A DNA stretch of 64,000 nt from Anisus vortex (Eukaryota > Mollusca > Gastropoda > Planorbidae), in NCBI GenBank assembly GCA_949126835.1, contig OX421497.1, positions 24,927,612 through 24,991,611 on the forward strand. The letters are read 5' to 3'. Positions 29,401 to 36,999 of this stretch are shown in pieces. Below the pieces are notes generated by a model. It made no database searches, had not been told where the DNA came from, and saw only the letters and a program-made list of their open reading frames with translations. How positions within the stretch are numbered: the first letter of the stretch is position 1; every line of letters starts with the position of its first letter. The position numbers and the translations under genes were made by a program.

Positions 29401-32076
29401 TTTTGTGCATAAATACATCTATCATAACATTGCTATGTTTACACCATGTCTAATGCGTGCCATCTATCTGTGAGCTACCCCAAAAACAAAACAAATACGG
29501 CCATTGATTAACTTGTACAAGTACACACGCACACACATACGGTATAAATGTAAAATGTTTGTATTACCATAGCGTCATAGCGAATGAGGTTCATGAATCT
29601 AGCAGTCGCCAAACCTCCAAACTGATAAAACCAAATTGTGCCTTGGAACTGGTCACCAGCATCTAGCAGTATAGTATTTGGATACTTCTGTCTCTTTTCA
29701 TTCACCTGCAGTTAGAAATTACCCCTTTTATACCACATATAAATTTATATAGGTCAGTTTGATCGCCACGGTTCTAGTTAATTTGTTAATGTTTACGCTT
29801 AAATCTATTTATATATATTTATTCCTATTTATATGTCTTGAACATTAACGTTTCTTTTCTGTTTCAACTTTGGTCTAAAATGTAACGAATGTATGCAGTT
29901 CAGTTGCATTTTTTATTTTTATTAGAAAAAAAGTGGCCATAGCCTTATAATGGCAGCATTAACTGGGTGGGATGACAGTCACAATGGCCATGGTGAGAAA
30001 ATGTTTTGATCTTGGATTTATTGCGCACAGGGCACAGGTAACCTTTTTCAGTGTATAATTCATTTTTGTATTCACTTAAACAGATTTGCATTTAGAAAGA
30101 ACAATGCATTAGATTTTTAAGTAAAACCGTAGTTTATATGATACATTTTGTTGTGTTCCTTTGCAACCCCATTACGTAAATATAAAACTGCTGGAATTCA
30201 GTGGAATATTTCCTCCTCCCCGTGATCGCTTGACATAATAGGCGTATGACATAACATTCAAATGGGGAAATGTTAAAAAAAAATTATTTACAGTATAAAT
30301 TACAAGCTTGTCTGATGTTTGGCGCGAACATTGATAACATAGAATCTGGTGAAAACTACATAATAGAGCGACATAATCATCAACATCTACAACACTGCCT
30401 TACCATTGTACGTATTCTTGCAACGCCACCAAAACATTTTCCCGTAGCTGCCAACTCTGCCGTGCAAGGTGCACTGTTCCTGAAAACAATCAGATTTAAG
30501 TTGTAGGCCTATAAACACTGATCAGTGGCTGTACAAGCATTGACACTTAACTGAGTTTCACTCACTGATCTATAAAAAGATTGGATTAGGCTCGGAAACA
30601 ATATTCTTGACGCATAAAGCGTCCTCCATTGTTATATGCTACCACTTATCTATACATTTATATTTATTAAGGCTTTACATTTAAATTTATTTAAAGTGAC
30701 TTCCTTTCTGTTCTTATAGATTTGCAACAGTTATATGTGGTTTATTACTAAAAATAAAATACATGCGTTAGTGAATTGTGAATAAAGTGTATACCAGTAT
30801 AGCTTCGCTTGCATCAATAAGTACATACATATTTTTTGAGGAGGCTTGAGACATTCTCTTTATTGATAAGTGGTTTCACCAATCAAATGACAAGTGTAAA
30901 ACTATAGCAAGTGCAGCTGTGAAATAATTACACACTCTTGTTATAAATCACAAAATTTAATTTAATTACTGCCCCTGATTTATTCGTGTTTGGCATGTTT
31001 GTTTTGTGCATAAATACATCTATCATAACATCGCTCTGTTTTTCAGTGACGTCATTTGTAAATAGAAGGCACTTGAGGAACAAATATGGCGAATGTTCTT
31101 TATCATGCCAAATTCACATATTTATGAATATTGGCTATCCTACTCAAAAATAAGGAGGTAAATAGTAGTAGATCATCTTCTATGATCTATGTCTATGATA
31201 ATAGGCCTAATACAGCTTAAACCTTAATAAGACTTAAAACACAAACATCATTTTAAAAAAAGCTCGAGCCTATATGAAACTTTATTAATACTACACAAAG
31301 TAAACAAAAAACACGTGCTTTTTGTCACGTGATTGCAAACGCCTTATTCTATCCCAATGTTTAAAGAAGCAGCCAATCACGAACTATAGACTAAACACGT
31401 GCCTATAGATACTATAAAAAACTTACTTGTCAGCTTTTTCTATTCCAAATTTAAACAAAAAAGAACACCCAATCACGAAATATGAACACGTGCCTATAGC
31501 TACTATAAATAGCTAACTTGTCAGCTTATTCTATTCCAATATTTAAAAAAGCAGCCAATCACGAACTATAGACTAAACACGTGCCTGTAGATACTATAAA
31601 TAACTTTCTTGTCAGCTTGTTATATTCCAAATTTAAAAAAAACACACCCAATCACGAACTATGAACACCTGACTCGATACTAAAAATAACTTACTTGTCA
31701 GCTTGTTCTATCCCAATGTTTAAATAAGCAGCCTATCACGAACTATGAATACGTGACTAGAGTCTATAAATACTATAAATAACTTACTTGTCGGCTTGTT
31801 CTATCCCAATGTTTAAAGAAGCAGCCTATCACGAACTATGAATACGTGACTAGATTCTATAAATAACTTACTTGTCGGCTTGTTCTATCCCAATGTTTAA
31901 AGAAGCAGCCAATCACGAACTATAGACTAAACAAGTGACTAGATTCTATAAATAACTTACTTGTCGGCTTGTTCTATCCTGGCGTGTACATCGTTGGTGT
32001 GTAAGATGGTGAGCTGAAACTCCGACACAACTGACGTCACCGTCAATAACAACCAGAGTAGACAAATCACAGCCAT
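13967..32076 (-). CDS. Ecto-5'-nucleotidase, GPI-anchored (CD73/NT5E family), 11 coding exons
   Basis: Joined exons: 32076-31961, 30479-30404, 29705-29568, 26711-26498, 24874-24689, 24061-23861, 21392-21261, 19588-19469, 17303 (or up to 17765)-17142, 16324-16121, 14157-13967. All introns are GT-AG and phases match. The family hydrolyses extracellular AMP to adenosine. The minimal product is 579 aa (human CD73 574). A signal peptide covers about residues 1-18. Metal ligands are D29 and H31 (NDVH), D82 (DAGD), N114 (GNHE), H213 (GHS) and H236 (GGHT). R389 (GGFR), F408 and Y503 (GGDGY, where human has Phe) line the nucleotide site by homology. The C-terminal 20 residues are hydrophobic after a small-residue stretch, as in GPI signals. 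Minisatellite copies of its own splice junctions sit at five exon ends. Expression is not shown by sequence. Confidence 0.94.
15065..15890. other. Intronic segment present only in duplication A
   Basis: This lies in intron 10 of the 5'-nucleotidase gene. In copy B the flanks CTCCGGGGGTGAGGCTTGG and CCGCCTAAACCCCTCCC are almost adjacent. The segment has higher GC content and carries open but unrecognised frames on both strands, such as 15379-15621 ([13 protein letters not shown]) on the plus strand. It may be a mobile-element fragment inserted in A or sequence deleted from B. No family assigned. Confidence 0.6.
16121..16324 (-). CDS. 5'-nucleotidase exon 10 (GGDGY motif)
   Basis: It encodes [36 protein letters not shown] and [18 protein letters not shown], then [13 protein letters not shown]. 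The family pattern is KVLCTKCRVP and GGDGF. The substrate-stacking Phe of mammalian CD73 is Tyr here. Acceptor TTTTCAG, donor ATAG|GTATAC. It begins without an ATG, so it is visible only as a spliced segment. Confidence 0.9.
16620..17030. repeat. Degenerate 11-12 bp CTAATCTACAA repeat in intron 9
   Basis: Short irregular repeats of TCTAATCTACAA with AAGC and TATA variants fill most of intron 9, up to about 110 bp from the exon 9 donor. No coding potential. Confidence 0.85.
17142..17765 (-). CDS. 5'-nucleotidase exon 9 with 15 in-frame 11-aa cassettes
   Basis: The constant part encodes [19 protein letters not shown] through [11 protein letters not shown] and ends CTG|GTAAGT. Before it lie 15 copies of the 33-bp unit encoding [11 protein letters not shown], all open and in phase. 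Each unit starts just after its own TTTACAG. Any unit used as acceptor joins in frame to exon 8 (PT-G). Use of the innermost one (17303) gives the family's normal length and matches the expected G-x-I-T-x-E-N segment before the PF motif. The outermost one (17765) has the best pyrimidine-rich context. Which is used cannot be told from sequence. Confidence 0.88.
17271..17769. repeat. 33-bp array of exon 9 acceptor/cassette (15 units)
   Basis: On the minus strand the unit is GTCCAATAACACTTGAAA then ATGCTATATTTACAG. Fifteen units run without indels. I count four substitutions among them, changing T to S, P to S, I to L and E to D; none is silent. The array straddles the intron 8/exon 9 boundary and is both coding-like and acceptor-like. 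Confidence 0.95.
17955..18420. mobile_element. MITE with GGACCGCTTGC terminal inverted repeats, copy 1
   Basis: The ends ATACATGGACCGCTTGCTT and AAAGCAAGCGGTCCATGTAT are inverted repeats, with outer ATAGACTATAAT and ATTATCATAGACTAT also inverted. Subterminal TATTTCTGCTATATGATGAC and GAATTCCCGATTC are shared with the element ends at 19026, 36420 and 50450. No coding capacity. Confidence 0.8.
18422..19025 (+). mobile_element. THAP-bearing MITE, copy 2
   Basis: Ends TTGACAAGTCTTAA and TTAAGACTTGTCAA are perfect inverted repeats. Internal sequence keeps the THAP-like pieces (CYVTGC, then [19 protein letters not shown]) in broken frames. It abuts MITEs of another family on both sides. Confidence 0.8.
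19026..19312. mobile_element. MITE with GGACCGCTTGC terminal inverted repeats, copy 2
   Basis: Left end ATACACGGACCGCTTGCTTT and right end GAGCAAGCGGTCCATCTT are inverted repeats. The interior has GATTTTCTCAAGGAAAAATTA and GCGCACGCAAAAAAAG. The right subterminal region (GCTCTAGAAAATAGAGC) matches the left end of the 7.2-kb element at 43527. Confidence 0.8.
19469..19588 (-). CDS. 5'-nucleotidase exon 8 (GGFR motif)
   Basis: It encodes [37 protein letters not shown] and IPT. The Arg of GGFR corresponds to a nucleotide-binding arginine in the family (GGIR). Acceptor TTGTTTAG, donor CAG|GTAAAA. The acceptor sequence is repeated upstream as a 39-bp minisatellite. Confidence 0.92.
19590..20178. 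repeat. 39-bp array of the exon 8 acceptor region (about 15 units)
   Basis: On the minus strand each unit contains ATTGTTCTATTGTTTAG, the same pyrimidine tract and AG that precede exon 8, followed by TTATGGCCATTCACCTAG. Only the innermost copy abuts exon 8. In the exon 8 reading phase the upstream units contain stops, so upstream acceptors would not give an open product. Confidence 0.92.
20585..21265. repeat. 54-bp array of the exon 7 donor region (about 12 units)
   Basis: On the minus strand the unit GAGTTAAATGTAGAACAACA then ATATGTAGCTTGGATAAG and TTTGTAACTTTATA resembles the last 35 bp of exon 7 plus its donor. In most units the donor GT is changed to AT (GGATAAGT), but the units near 21207 and 21089 keep GGGTAAGT. 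Open frames across the array on both strands are by-products of a unit length divisible by three. Confidence 0.92.
21261..21392 (-). CDS. 5'-nucleotidase exon 7
   Basis: It encodes [18 protein letters not shown] through [11 protein letters not shown]. The CRxxECN(L/M)GN pattern across the exon 7/8 junction is characteristic of the start of the substrate-binding domain. Acceptor TATTTCAG, donor TTGG|GTAAGT. Its 3' end is repeated as a 54-bp minisatellite at 20585-21265. Confidence 0.92.
21590..22095. mobile_element. MITE with ACAGAATA..GAACAGAATGCGCAATC ends
   Basis: Left end ACAGAATAAATATAGAACAG and right end GATTGCGCATTCTGTTTTAT are inverted repeats of about 30 bp. The 8-bp TTCTCACC flanks both sides, fitting hAT-type target duplication. 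Related copies lie inside units 1 and 3 of the 7.2-kb element (44287-45030 and 49069-49815). Confidence 0.75.
22486..23727. repeat. 65/66-bp minisatellite in intron 6 (about 19 units)
   Basis: The unit begins CAATTTAGCACTCAACTGTA and includes GCTAGCTAACTAGATAATTC and AACAATGTAAAA. Variants form runs: AGCTAGC or AGCTTAGC, and CACTAACTAAC, CACTAATTAAC or CACGAACTAAC, the last only at the right end. It is about 135 bp from exon 6 but is not a copy of that exon. Confidence 0.95.
23861..24061 (-). CDS. 5'-nucleotidase exon 6
   Basis: It encodes [18 protein letters not shown] through [20 protein letters not shown] and [11 protein letters not shown], matching the linker between the catalytic and C-terminal domains (family pattern QAYAFGKYLG). 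Acceptor TTTCCAG, donor CAAG|GTTCGA. Confidence 0.92.
24430..24738. repeat. 50-bp array of the exon 5 donor region (about 6 units)
   Basis: On the minus strand each unit repeats GGACATAGTAGT, then GGTCACACCAATACATTT, CTTTACAACG and GTTAGT, which are the last bases of exon 5 plus its donor. Repeat units have ATGA where the exon has GGGC. The unit length is not a multiple of three, and reading through the first donor meets TAG at once. Confidence 0.93.
24689..24874 (-). CDS. 5'-nucleotidase exon 5 (GHS and GGHT motifs)
   Basis: It encodes [19 protein letters not shown] through IIALGHSGF and [13 protein letters not shown]. The two histidines are metal ligands. Acceptor TTCACAG, donor ACG|GTTAGT. 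The exon's last 48 bp and donor are repeated downstream as a 50-bp minisatellite. Confidence 0.92.
25030..25565 (-). mobile_element. [15 protein letters not shown] element, copy 2 in intron 4
   Basis: Almost identical to 27400-27850. The minus-strand frame at 25341-25544 encodes [34 protein letters not shown] and [15 protein letters not shown]. The left side has two partial copies of a MITE end (CGTTAAGACTTGTCAATTTA) and, at 25030-25085, a GGAACAGGGGCCCC element end. Peptide function unknown. Confidence 0.6.
25566..26319. other. Intron 4 sequence with degenerate ACATTAA repeats
   Basis: No gene seen. A G-rich patch sits near 25663-25673. At 26010-26205 a loose repeat of ACATTAATAGACATTAAC with AAACAGTAAGAAAC is tandemly reiterated about three times. 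Confidence 0.6.
26320..26477. repeat. (TATC)n and (TA)n microsatellite beside the exon 4 donor
   Basis: About 14 TATC units at 26321-26378 are followed by a nearly pure TA tract to 26476. The tract ends roughly 20 bp from the 5' splice site of exon 4 at 26497. Confidence 0.97.
26498..26711 (-). CDS. 5'-nucleotidase exon 4 (GNHE motif)
   Basis: It encodes [18 protein letters not shown] through [17 protein letters not shown] and ends one base into the next codon. Asn and His of GNHE are catalytic-site residues. Acceptor TTCCAAG, donor CTG|GTGAGA. The donor is followed within about 25 bp by a long (TA)n tract and then (TATC)n. Confidence 0.92.
26844..27452 (-). mobile_element. THAP-bearing MITE, copy 3 (inverted)
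   Basis: Ends TTGACAAGTCTTAA at 26844 and TTAAGACTTGTCAA at 27439-27452. The interior is the reverse complement of 2902-3502, with the THAP-like start (CCAGTAACCCAGCACACAGA on the plus strand). It lies in intron 3. Confidence 0.8.
27453..27925 (-). mobile_element. [15 protein letters not shown] element, copy 3 in intron 3
   Basis: The minus-strand frame 27572-27775 encodes [18 protein letters not shown] through [18 protein letters not shown]. It differs from the 25341 copy at very few positions. Upstream sequence GGAACTTCCGGTTTCATTTTG is shared with 2860-2885. The product is not recognised. Confidence 0.6.
27926..29480. other. Intron 3 with a repeated segment and no gene
   Basis: 27960-28500 resembles 31040-31350 (GAATATTGGCTATCCTACTC, AATAAGGAGGTAAATAGTAG, CACGTGCTTTTTGTCACGTG). 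29340-29440 resembles 30955-31035 (GCCCCTGATTTATTCGTGTT). 28975-29130 has loose TGTCGCGGGA repeats. These look like scattered copies of non-coding elements. Confidence 0.6.
29568..29705 (-). CDS. 5'-nucleotidase exon 3 (DAGD motif)
   Basis: It encodes 46 whole codons from VNEKRQKYP to IRYDAM, with [13 protein letters not shown]. The second Asp of DAGD bridges the two metals in this family. The acceptor is CTGCAG and the donor ATG|GTAATA. A decayed copy lies at 6112-6180. Confidence 0.92.
30404..30479 (-). CDS. 5'-nucleotidase exon 2 (short, GGVAR motif)
   Basis: This 76-bp exon is bounded by TTTTCAG acceptor and ATG|GTAAGG donor. With the phase left by exon 1 it encodes K then [20 protein letters not shown] and RIRTM. 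The CFGGVAR motif and the paired cysteines match this position in ecto-5'-nucleotidases. Joining exon 1 directly to exon 3 would create an immediate stop (AAG TGA), so this exon is required. It was found by searching for the missing GG-V-A-R segment. Confidence 0.88.
31346..31975. repeat. 85-95 bp array of the exon 1 donor region (about 7 units)
   Basis: On the minus strand each unit contains GATAGAACAAGC(C/T)GACAA then GTAAGTTATT, identical or nearly so to the last 20 bp of exon 1 and its donor. It is followed by TATAG and about 60 bp of intron with CACGTG/TACGTG and TGATTGG-like sequence. Copies lie near 31427, 31512, 31600, 31689, 31779 and 31866; the true donor is at 31960. Most keep the GTAAGT. 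Confidence 0.92.
31961..32076 (-). CDS. 5'-nucleotidase exon 1 (signal peptide, NDVH motif)
   Basis: It encodes the start methionine, a hydrophobic signal peptide ([14 protein letters not shown]) and [19 protein letters not shown]. The Asp and His of NDVH are metal ligands of the metallophosphoesterase domain. The upstream in-frame Met at 32154 was not chosen because the intervening 26 residues are polar and would bury the signal peptide. An AG preceded by a T/G-rich run at about 32127 could be the acceptor of a 5' UTR exon. The exon ends AA|GTAAGT (phase 2). Confidence 0.9.
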
Positions 32077-32296
32077 CTCCCTTACAAAGATTGTGTCATA
32101 GACAAAAGAAACCAGCCGATGTTTTGATAACTGCGGACACACAAACGCAAACACACTGATGTTTTAATTCTAATTAAAATATACAATCTCTTGTCAAGTA
32201 CTCCATTCAACAACTTTTTTTGTCTTTCTTTTTTTTTATTTTTGAAGAATGAGAACTTGGTAAAGAAAAGAAAACACAGCACAACAATACAATAGA

Positions 32297-32939
32297 TTAA
32301 TCAACAACTGGTAGATCTTTTTCTAGTGGCGTAAACCTTCTATATGGTTTGATCTTTTTTAAGACAGGACTACTAGGCTGGCGTCTTTCTGACAAAATTA
32401 ATTAAAAAGTACACATCACCAAACACACGTGGTCTATAAACTTTGTTTTGTTGTTTGTGTTTCATTACAGATTTACACCTAAACAAAACCAAAGAACGAA
32501 GACTATATTTTTCATACTTCACTATACAATTTAAAAAAAAAACATTTTTTTTTTACGCAAGCATAGTAAAGAACAATAACAATGTATTCATAATGTTGTA
32601 CCTACAGTTATCTTTTCTTTTTTAAAAAAAAAACAACAACAAGTTACACATACACACAGTAAGGGGGAGGGGGGAAGCAATATGTCACCTTTTATCAAAA
32701 CATAATATAATTATTCCCCCTTGTTTTGTGTTTATGACTATGATAAGACACCTACACGTTAACAGATTAAATGCGAGTCAGGAATATTTGATACACTGAA
32801 AAGGTATAAATGTTGGGCTAAGTATGGGCGTAGGCTACTCTAGTTTTTAAACATAGTTTTGAAAGGTGGGTTCGCCACTTAATTTTTGTTTATCCATGTA
32901 GTATTATTTAGACGTGAACTCACCACAGCATCCCATCGA
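32297..32939 (-). promoter_or_regulatory. 5' flanking region of the 5'-nucleotidase gene (shared with left copy)
   Basis: This region lies 220 bp upstream of the start codon and is homologous to 200-768 plus 4306-4606. Being repeated in the same relation to a 33-bp array at both places, it likely contains the promoter or 5' UTR of each paralogue. No unambiguous TATA box was assigned, so the regulatory role is inferred from position only. Confidence 0.45.
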
Positions 32940-34455
32940 ACTTTTCATATATGGATAAAGTGATTCCAACGCTCATTTTATAAATGAATAAAGTGATCCC
33001 AACGCTCATTTTATAAATGAATAAATGGATCCCAACGCTCATTTTATAAATGAATAAAGTTATTCCAACGCTCATTTTAGAAAAATGAATAAAGTTATTC
33101 TAACGCTCATTTTATAAATGAATAAAGGGATCCAAACGCTCATTTTATAAATAAATAAAGTGATCCCAACGCTCATTTTATAAATGAATAAAGTTATTCC
33201 AACGCTCATTTTAAAAATGAATAAAGGGATCTTAACGCTCATTTTATAAATGAATAAAGGGATCCCAACGCTCATTTTATAAATGAATAAAGGGATCCCA
33301 TCGAACCTTTCATAAATAGATAAGTGATCCCACCACATTATTCTTACATAGATAAAGTGATCCCAACGCTAATTTATAAATGGATAAAGTGATCCCAACG
33401 CATATTTCATAAATAGATAAGTGATCCCACCACATTATTCTTCATAGATAAAGTGATCCCAACGCACATTTCATAAATGAATAATGTGATCCCACCACAT
33501 TATTCTTACATGGATAAAGTAATCCCAACGCTCATTTTATAAATGGATAAAGCGATCCCAACGCACATTTCATGTATGGATAATGTGATCCCAACGCTAA
33601 TTTATAAATGGATAAAGCGATCCCAACGCTCATTTCATAAATGAATAAAGTGATCCCAACGCTAATTTATAAATGGATAAAGCGATCCCAACGCTCATTT
33701 CATAAATGAATAAAGTGATCCCAACGCTAATTTATAAATGGATAAAGTTATCCCAACGCACATTTCATAAATAGATAAGTGATCCCACCACATTATTCTT
33801 ACATAGATAAAGTGATCCCAACGCACATTTCATAAATGAATAAAGTGATCCCACCACATTATTCTTACATGGATAAAGTAATCCCAACGCTCATTTTATA
33901 AATGGATAAAGCGATCCCAACGCTCATTTCATATATGGATAATGTGATCCCAACGCTAATTTATAAATGGATAAAGCGATCCCAACGCTCATTTCATAAA
34001 TGAATAAAGTGATCCCAACGCTAATTTATAAATGGATAAAGCGATCCCAACGCTCATTTCATAAATGAATAAAGTGATCCCAACGCTAATTTATTAATGG
34101 ATAAAGTGATCTCAACGCACATTTCATAAATGGATAAAGTGATCCCATCACATTATTCTTACATAGATAAAGTGATCTCAACGCACATTTCATAAATGGA
34201 TTAGTGATCCCATCACATTATTCTTACATAGATAAAGTGATCTCAACGCACATTTCATAAATGAATAAAGTGATCCCAACGCTAATTTATAAATGGATAA
34301 AGTGATCTCAACGCACATTTCATAAATGAATAAAGTGATCCCATCACATTATTCTTACATAGATAAAGTGATCTCAACGCACATTTCATAACTGGATTAG
34401 TGATCCCATCACATTATTATTACATAGATAAAGTGATCTCAACGCACATTTCATA
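32940..34455. repeat. 33-bp minisatellite upstream of the gene (about 46 units)
   Basis: Unit TAAATGAATAAAGTGATCCC plus AACGCTCATTTTA, with a second family CCACCACATTATTCTTACAT interspersed. Two or three unit types alternate, giving higher-order blocks such as 33555-33720. It is homologous to the 10-unit array at 4607-4950 but about five times longer and more diverse. Confidence 0.93.
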
Positions 34456-34733
34456 AATGGATCTATACTAAATCTTCATAGTTAAGAACTATTTGAAGAA
34501 TGCAGAACTCGCCCTCCTTCCTATCTTAGAAAAGATTATGCAGACGCCTATGAGCTGAGGTGGTATATCGTTACATACAACGGGTTGGGGGACAAAGAGT
34601 AGTGAAATGTTAGAACAAATTGATTGACTATTTCTAGACAATCCAAACATAAGTTTCATACAACTGAACTTTTCTTCCCTTCACTTTTTGAAAACAAAAA
34701 TTCATTGCGTGGCATAATTAACTATTCATTTAA

Positions 34734-36143
34734 TACCCTGTAATTTATAAGCTCTTTAATAAAATATGGGACAAAGAACATGTACCTACCTCATGGAAAC
34801 GAGGGATTATTGTCAAAGTTCCCAAGAAAGGCGACCTAACCCTCTGTGAGAATTGGAGAGGCATAAACCTATTGTCTGTTACAGGAAAAATCTTTTGTAG
34901 AATCTTACTGATGAGAATGAGAACAGGAATAGAGAGAGTCCTACGTGAAGAACAAGCTGGTTTCAGAGCTGGAAGATCATGCAATGATCAAATTTTTGTC
35001 CTGCGTACCATAGTGGAACAGTCATTGGAATGGAACTCCTCTTTGTACATCAACTACATAGATTTTGAAAAGGCTTTCGATAGCATCCACCACCCAACAC
35101 TTTGGACAATTCTGGAATCATATGGATTCCCAGACAAAGTCATTAACATCCTGAAAGACATCTATACTGGAAACCAGTGCTGTGTACGCCATGAAAACCA
35201 ACAGAGTGAATGGTTCCAGGTGAAAACAGGTGTCCGACAAGGATGTGTGATATCACCTGTTATCTTCTTAATAGTAATGGACTGGGTCATGAGGAGAGCT
35301 ACTGCAGATAAACCTCGAGGCCTAGTATGGGGACTAACTTCCTATCTAGAAGACTGCGATTTTGCAGATGACATAGCTCTGCTCTCTCATTCTCAACCAG
35401 ATATCCAGGAGAAGACAACAAGAGTAGAACAAATAGCCAAAAGTGTTGGCTTAAAGATCAACTCAGGGAAAACAAAAATCATGAAAGTTAAGACAAAGAG
35501 CTCTAAGAGGACAAGTGCCAATGGTGTGGAGGTGGAAGAGATTGAAAACTTCAAATACCTTGGCAGCTACATCTCTGCTAATGGAAGCATAGACATGGAA
35601 ATCTCCACCAGACTAGCTATGGCAGCTCAGGCCTTCAACAAACTGGGGAAAATATGGAAGTCATCCTCTCTGCAACTAAGAACAAAACTGAAACTATACA
35701 AGTCAAATGTACGCTCAGTCCTTCTCTATGCTGCAGAGACCTGGAAGACCAATACCAAAATTGAAGGCCGCCTTAGAGGGTTTGAAGGTAGATGTCTCCG
35801 ACGTATTCTAAGGATCAGCTGGGAGGACCACATCTCCAACATCGAAGTCCACCAAAGAACTGGAATAAGCTTCATTATCGATGAAATAATGAAAAGAAGA
35901 TGGAGATGGCTGGGTCACATCCTCCGCATGGACAAAATGAGGCTCCCAAGCAGCGCATTGAAATGGACACCACCAGGAAAAAGACGAAGGGGAAGGCCAA
36001 TGGGAACGTGGAGGAGGACAATGGACGAGGAAGCAAAGGCCACAAATAAAACATGGCACGAAATCCGATGGCTCGCCCAGGATAGGGAGGCCTGGCGGAA
36101 CTTTGTTGCTGCCTTATGCTCCACGGGGAGCGATAAAGACTAA
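34734..36143 (+). mobile_element. 5'-truncated LINE, reverse transcriptase domain largely intact
   Basis: An open frame of about 470 codons begins after a stop at 34731-34733 with LFNKIWDKEHVPTSW and WRGINLLSVTGKIF. It continues with the fingers/palm (EEQAGFRAGRSCNDQIFVLR), the FEKAFDSIHH motif A Asp, RQGCVISP, the catalytic FADD box (CDFADDIALL), LGLKIN-like and YLGSYIS. It ends with a C-terminal WRWLGHILRMD, GKRRRGRPMGTWRR and a RLAQDRxxWR tail. The endonuclease domain is absent. The lack of stops over 1.4 kb suggests recent insertion. Clade not assigned; sequences of this type are common in aquatic invertebrates. Confidence 0.92.
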
Positions 36144-36419
36144 GAAGAATTTATAAGCAGTCAAAAGTTTTATCGGGGTTTCCAGATTCTTCCCATCATT
36201 TATCTTAAAAATATGTTACAGGTCACAGAAGCTACTATACGGTAGGGTGTATTCTTGCGCATGGCCATAATATAATATTTGATCCATTGGTCGTCGGAGT
36301 ATCTTATTATATTATTGTTTTATTTCTGCTATGCAATGTACTGGCTGTAATATGTGTTGTGTTTTAAGTTTTTCCAAAGAATATAATGAGATGGACTCTA
36401 TTTGTAGAGTTTAAGTGTT
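36144..36419. other. LINE 3' flank and unassigned AT-rich DNA
   Basis: Follows the LINE stop codon. It includes CAAGCAGTCAAAAGTTTTATCGGGG and then AT-rich sequence without recognisable features. Confidence 0.4.
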
Positions 36420-36655
36420 GTTGTTTTTCCGTGCGCAGCCAATATCTTTGTCTTTAATGACATTCTAAACTTCCATAAAGACTTCCGCTGTGTTAAACTT
36501 TCGATTTTAATCTTAATTTTTCATTGAGAAAATCATTGCAAATGTCTAGAAGACAAGGTTTGGTCGGAAATTTCGAAACTAAGTGTTACAAGTTATCAAA
36601 TAGAAGAAATATCAAAGCAAGTGGTCCATCTTATTACAGTCTTTAGTTTTTCTAT
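36420..36655. mobile_element. Solo end of the GGACCGCTTGC MITE family
   Basis: Matches 50460-50706: TTCCGCTGTGTTAAACTTTC, GATTTTAATCTTAATTTTTC, GAAACTAAGTGTTACAAGTT, AGTTATCAAATAGAAGAAAT and the terminal CAAGTGGTCCATCTTATTAC. The opposite end is not obvious nearby, so it is probably a truncated copy. Confidence 0.65.
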
Positions 36656-36771
36656 TACACTTGTCTGTTGTAATTTATTTTTACATGTAATGAGTCATAC
36701 AGATCTTTATGATATTTTTCTTAGTTTCTATAACTTGTTTTCTTTAGTTGATGGATCCTAGACTGAAGATG

Positions 36772-36996
36772 CCTAAAGTTTGACTTGATTGCAGATGTTT
36801 AGTCTTAACAGCAATGAACAATATATCTTACAATGAAGCATAAAGAGATTTAACCTAAAGTTTGACTTGATTGCAGATGTTTAGTCTTAACAGCAATGAA
36901 CAATATATCTTACAATGAAGCATAAAGAGATTTAACCTAAAGTTTGACTTGATTGCAGATGTTTAGTCTTTTAACAGCATTGAACAATATATCTTA
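36772..36996. repeat. 81-bp triplicated repeat
   Basis: Three nearly identical tandem copies of AGTTTGACTTGATTGCAGAT through ACAATGAAGCATAAAGAG. The third copy has small changes and runs into 37000. No coding evidence. Confidence 0.9.
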
Positions 36997-36999
36997 CAA

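Noticed and set aside
35808..36124. Minus-strand open frames inside the LINE
   Set aside because: Shadows of the reverse transcriptase C-terminal region, which is clearly on the plus strand.
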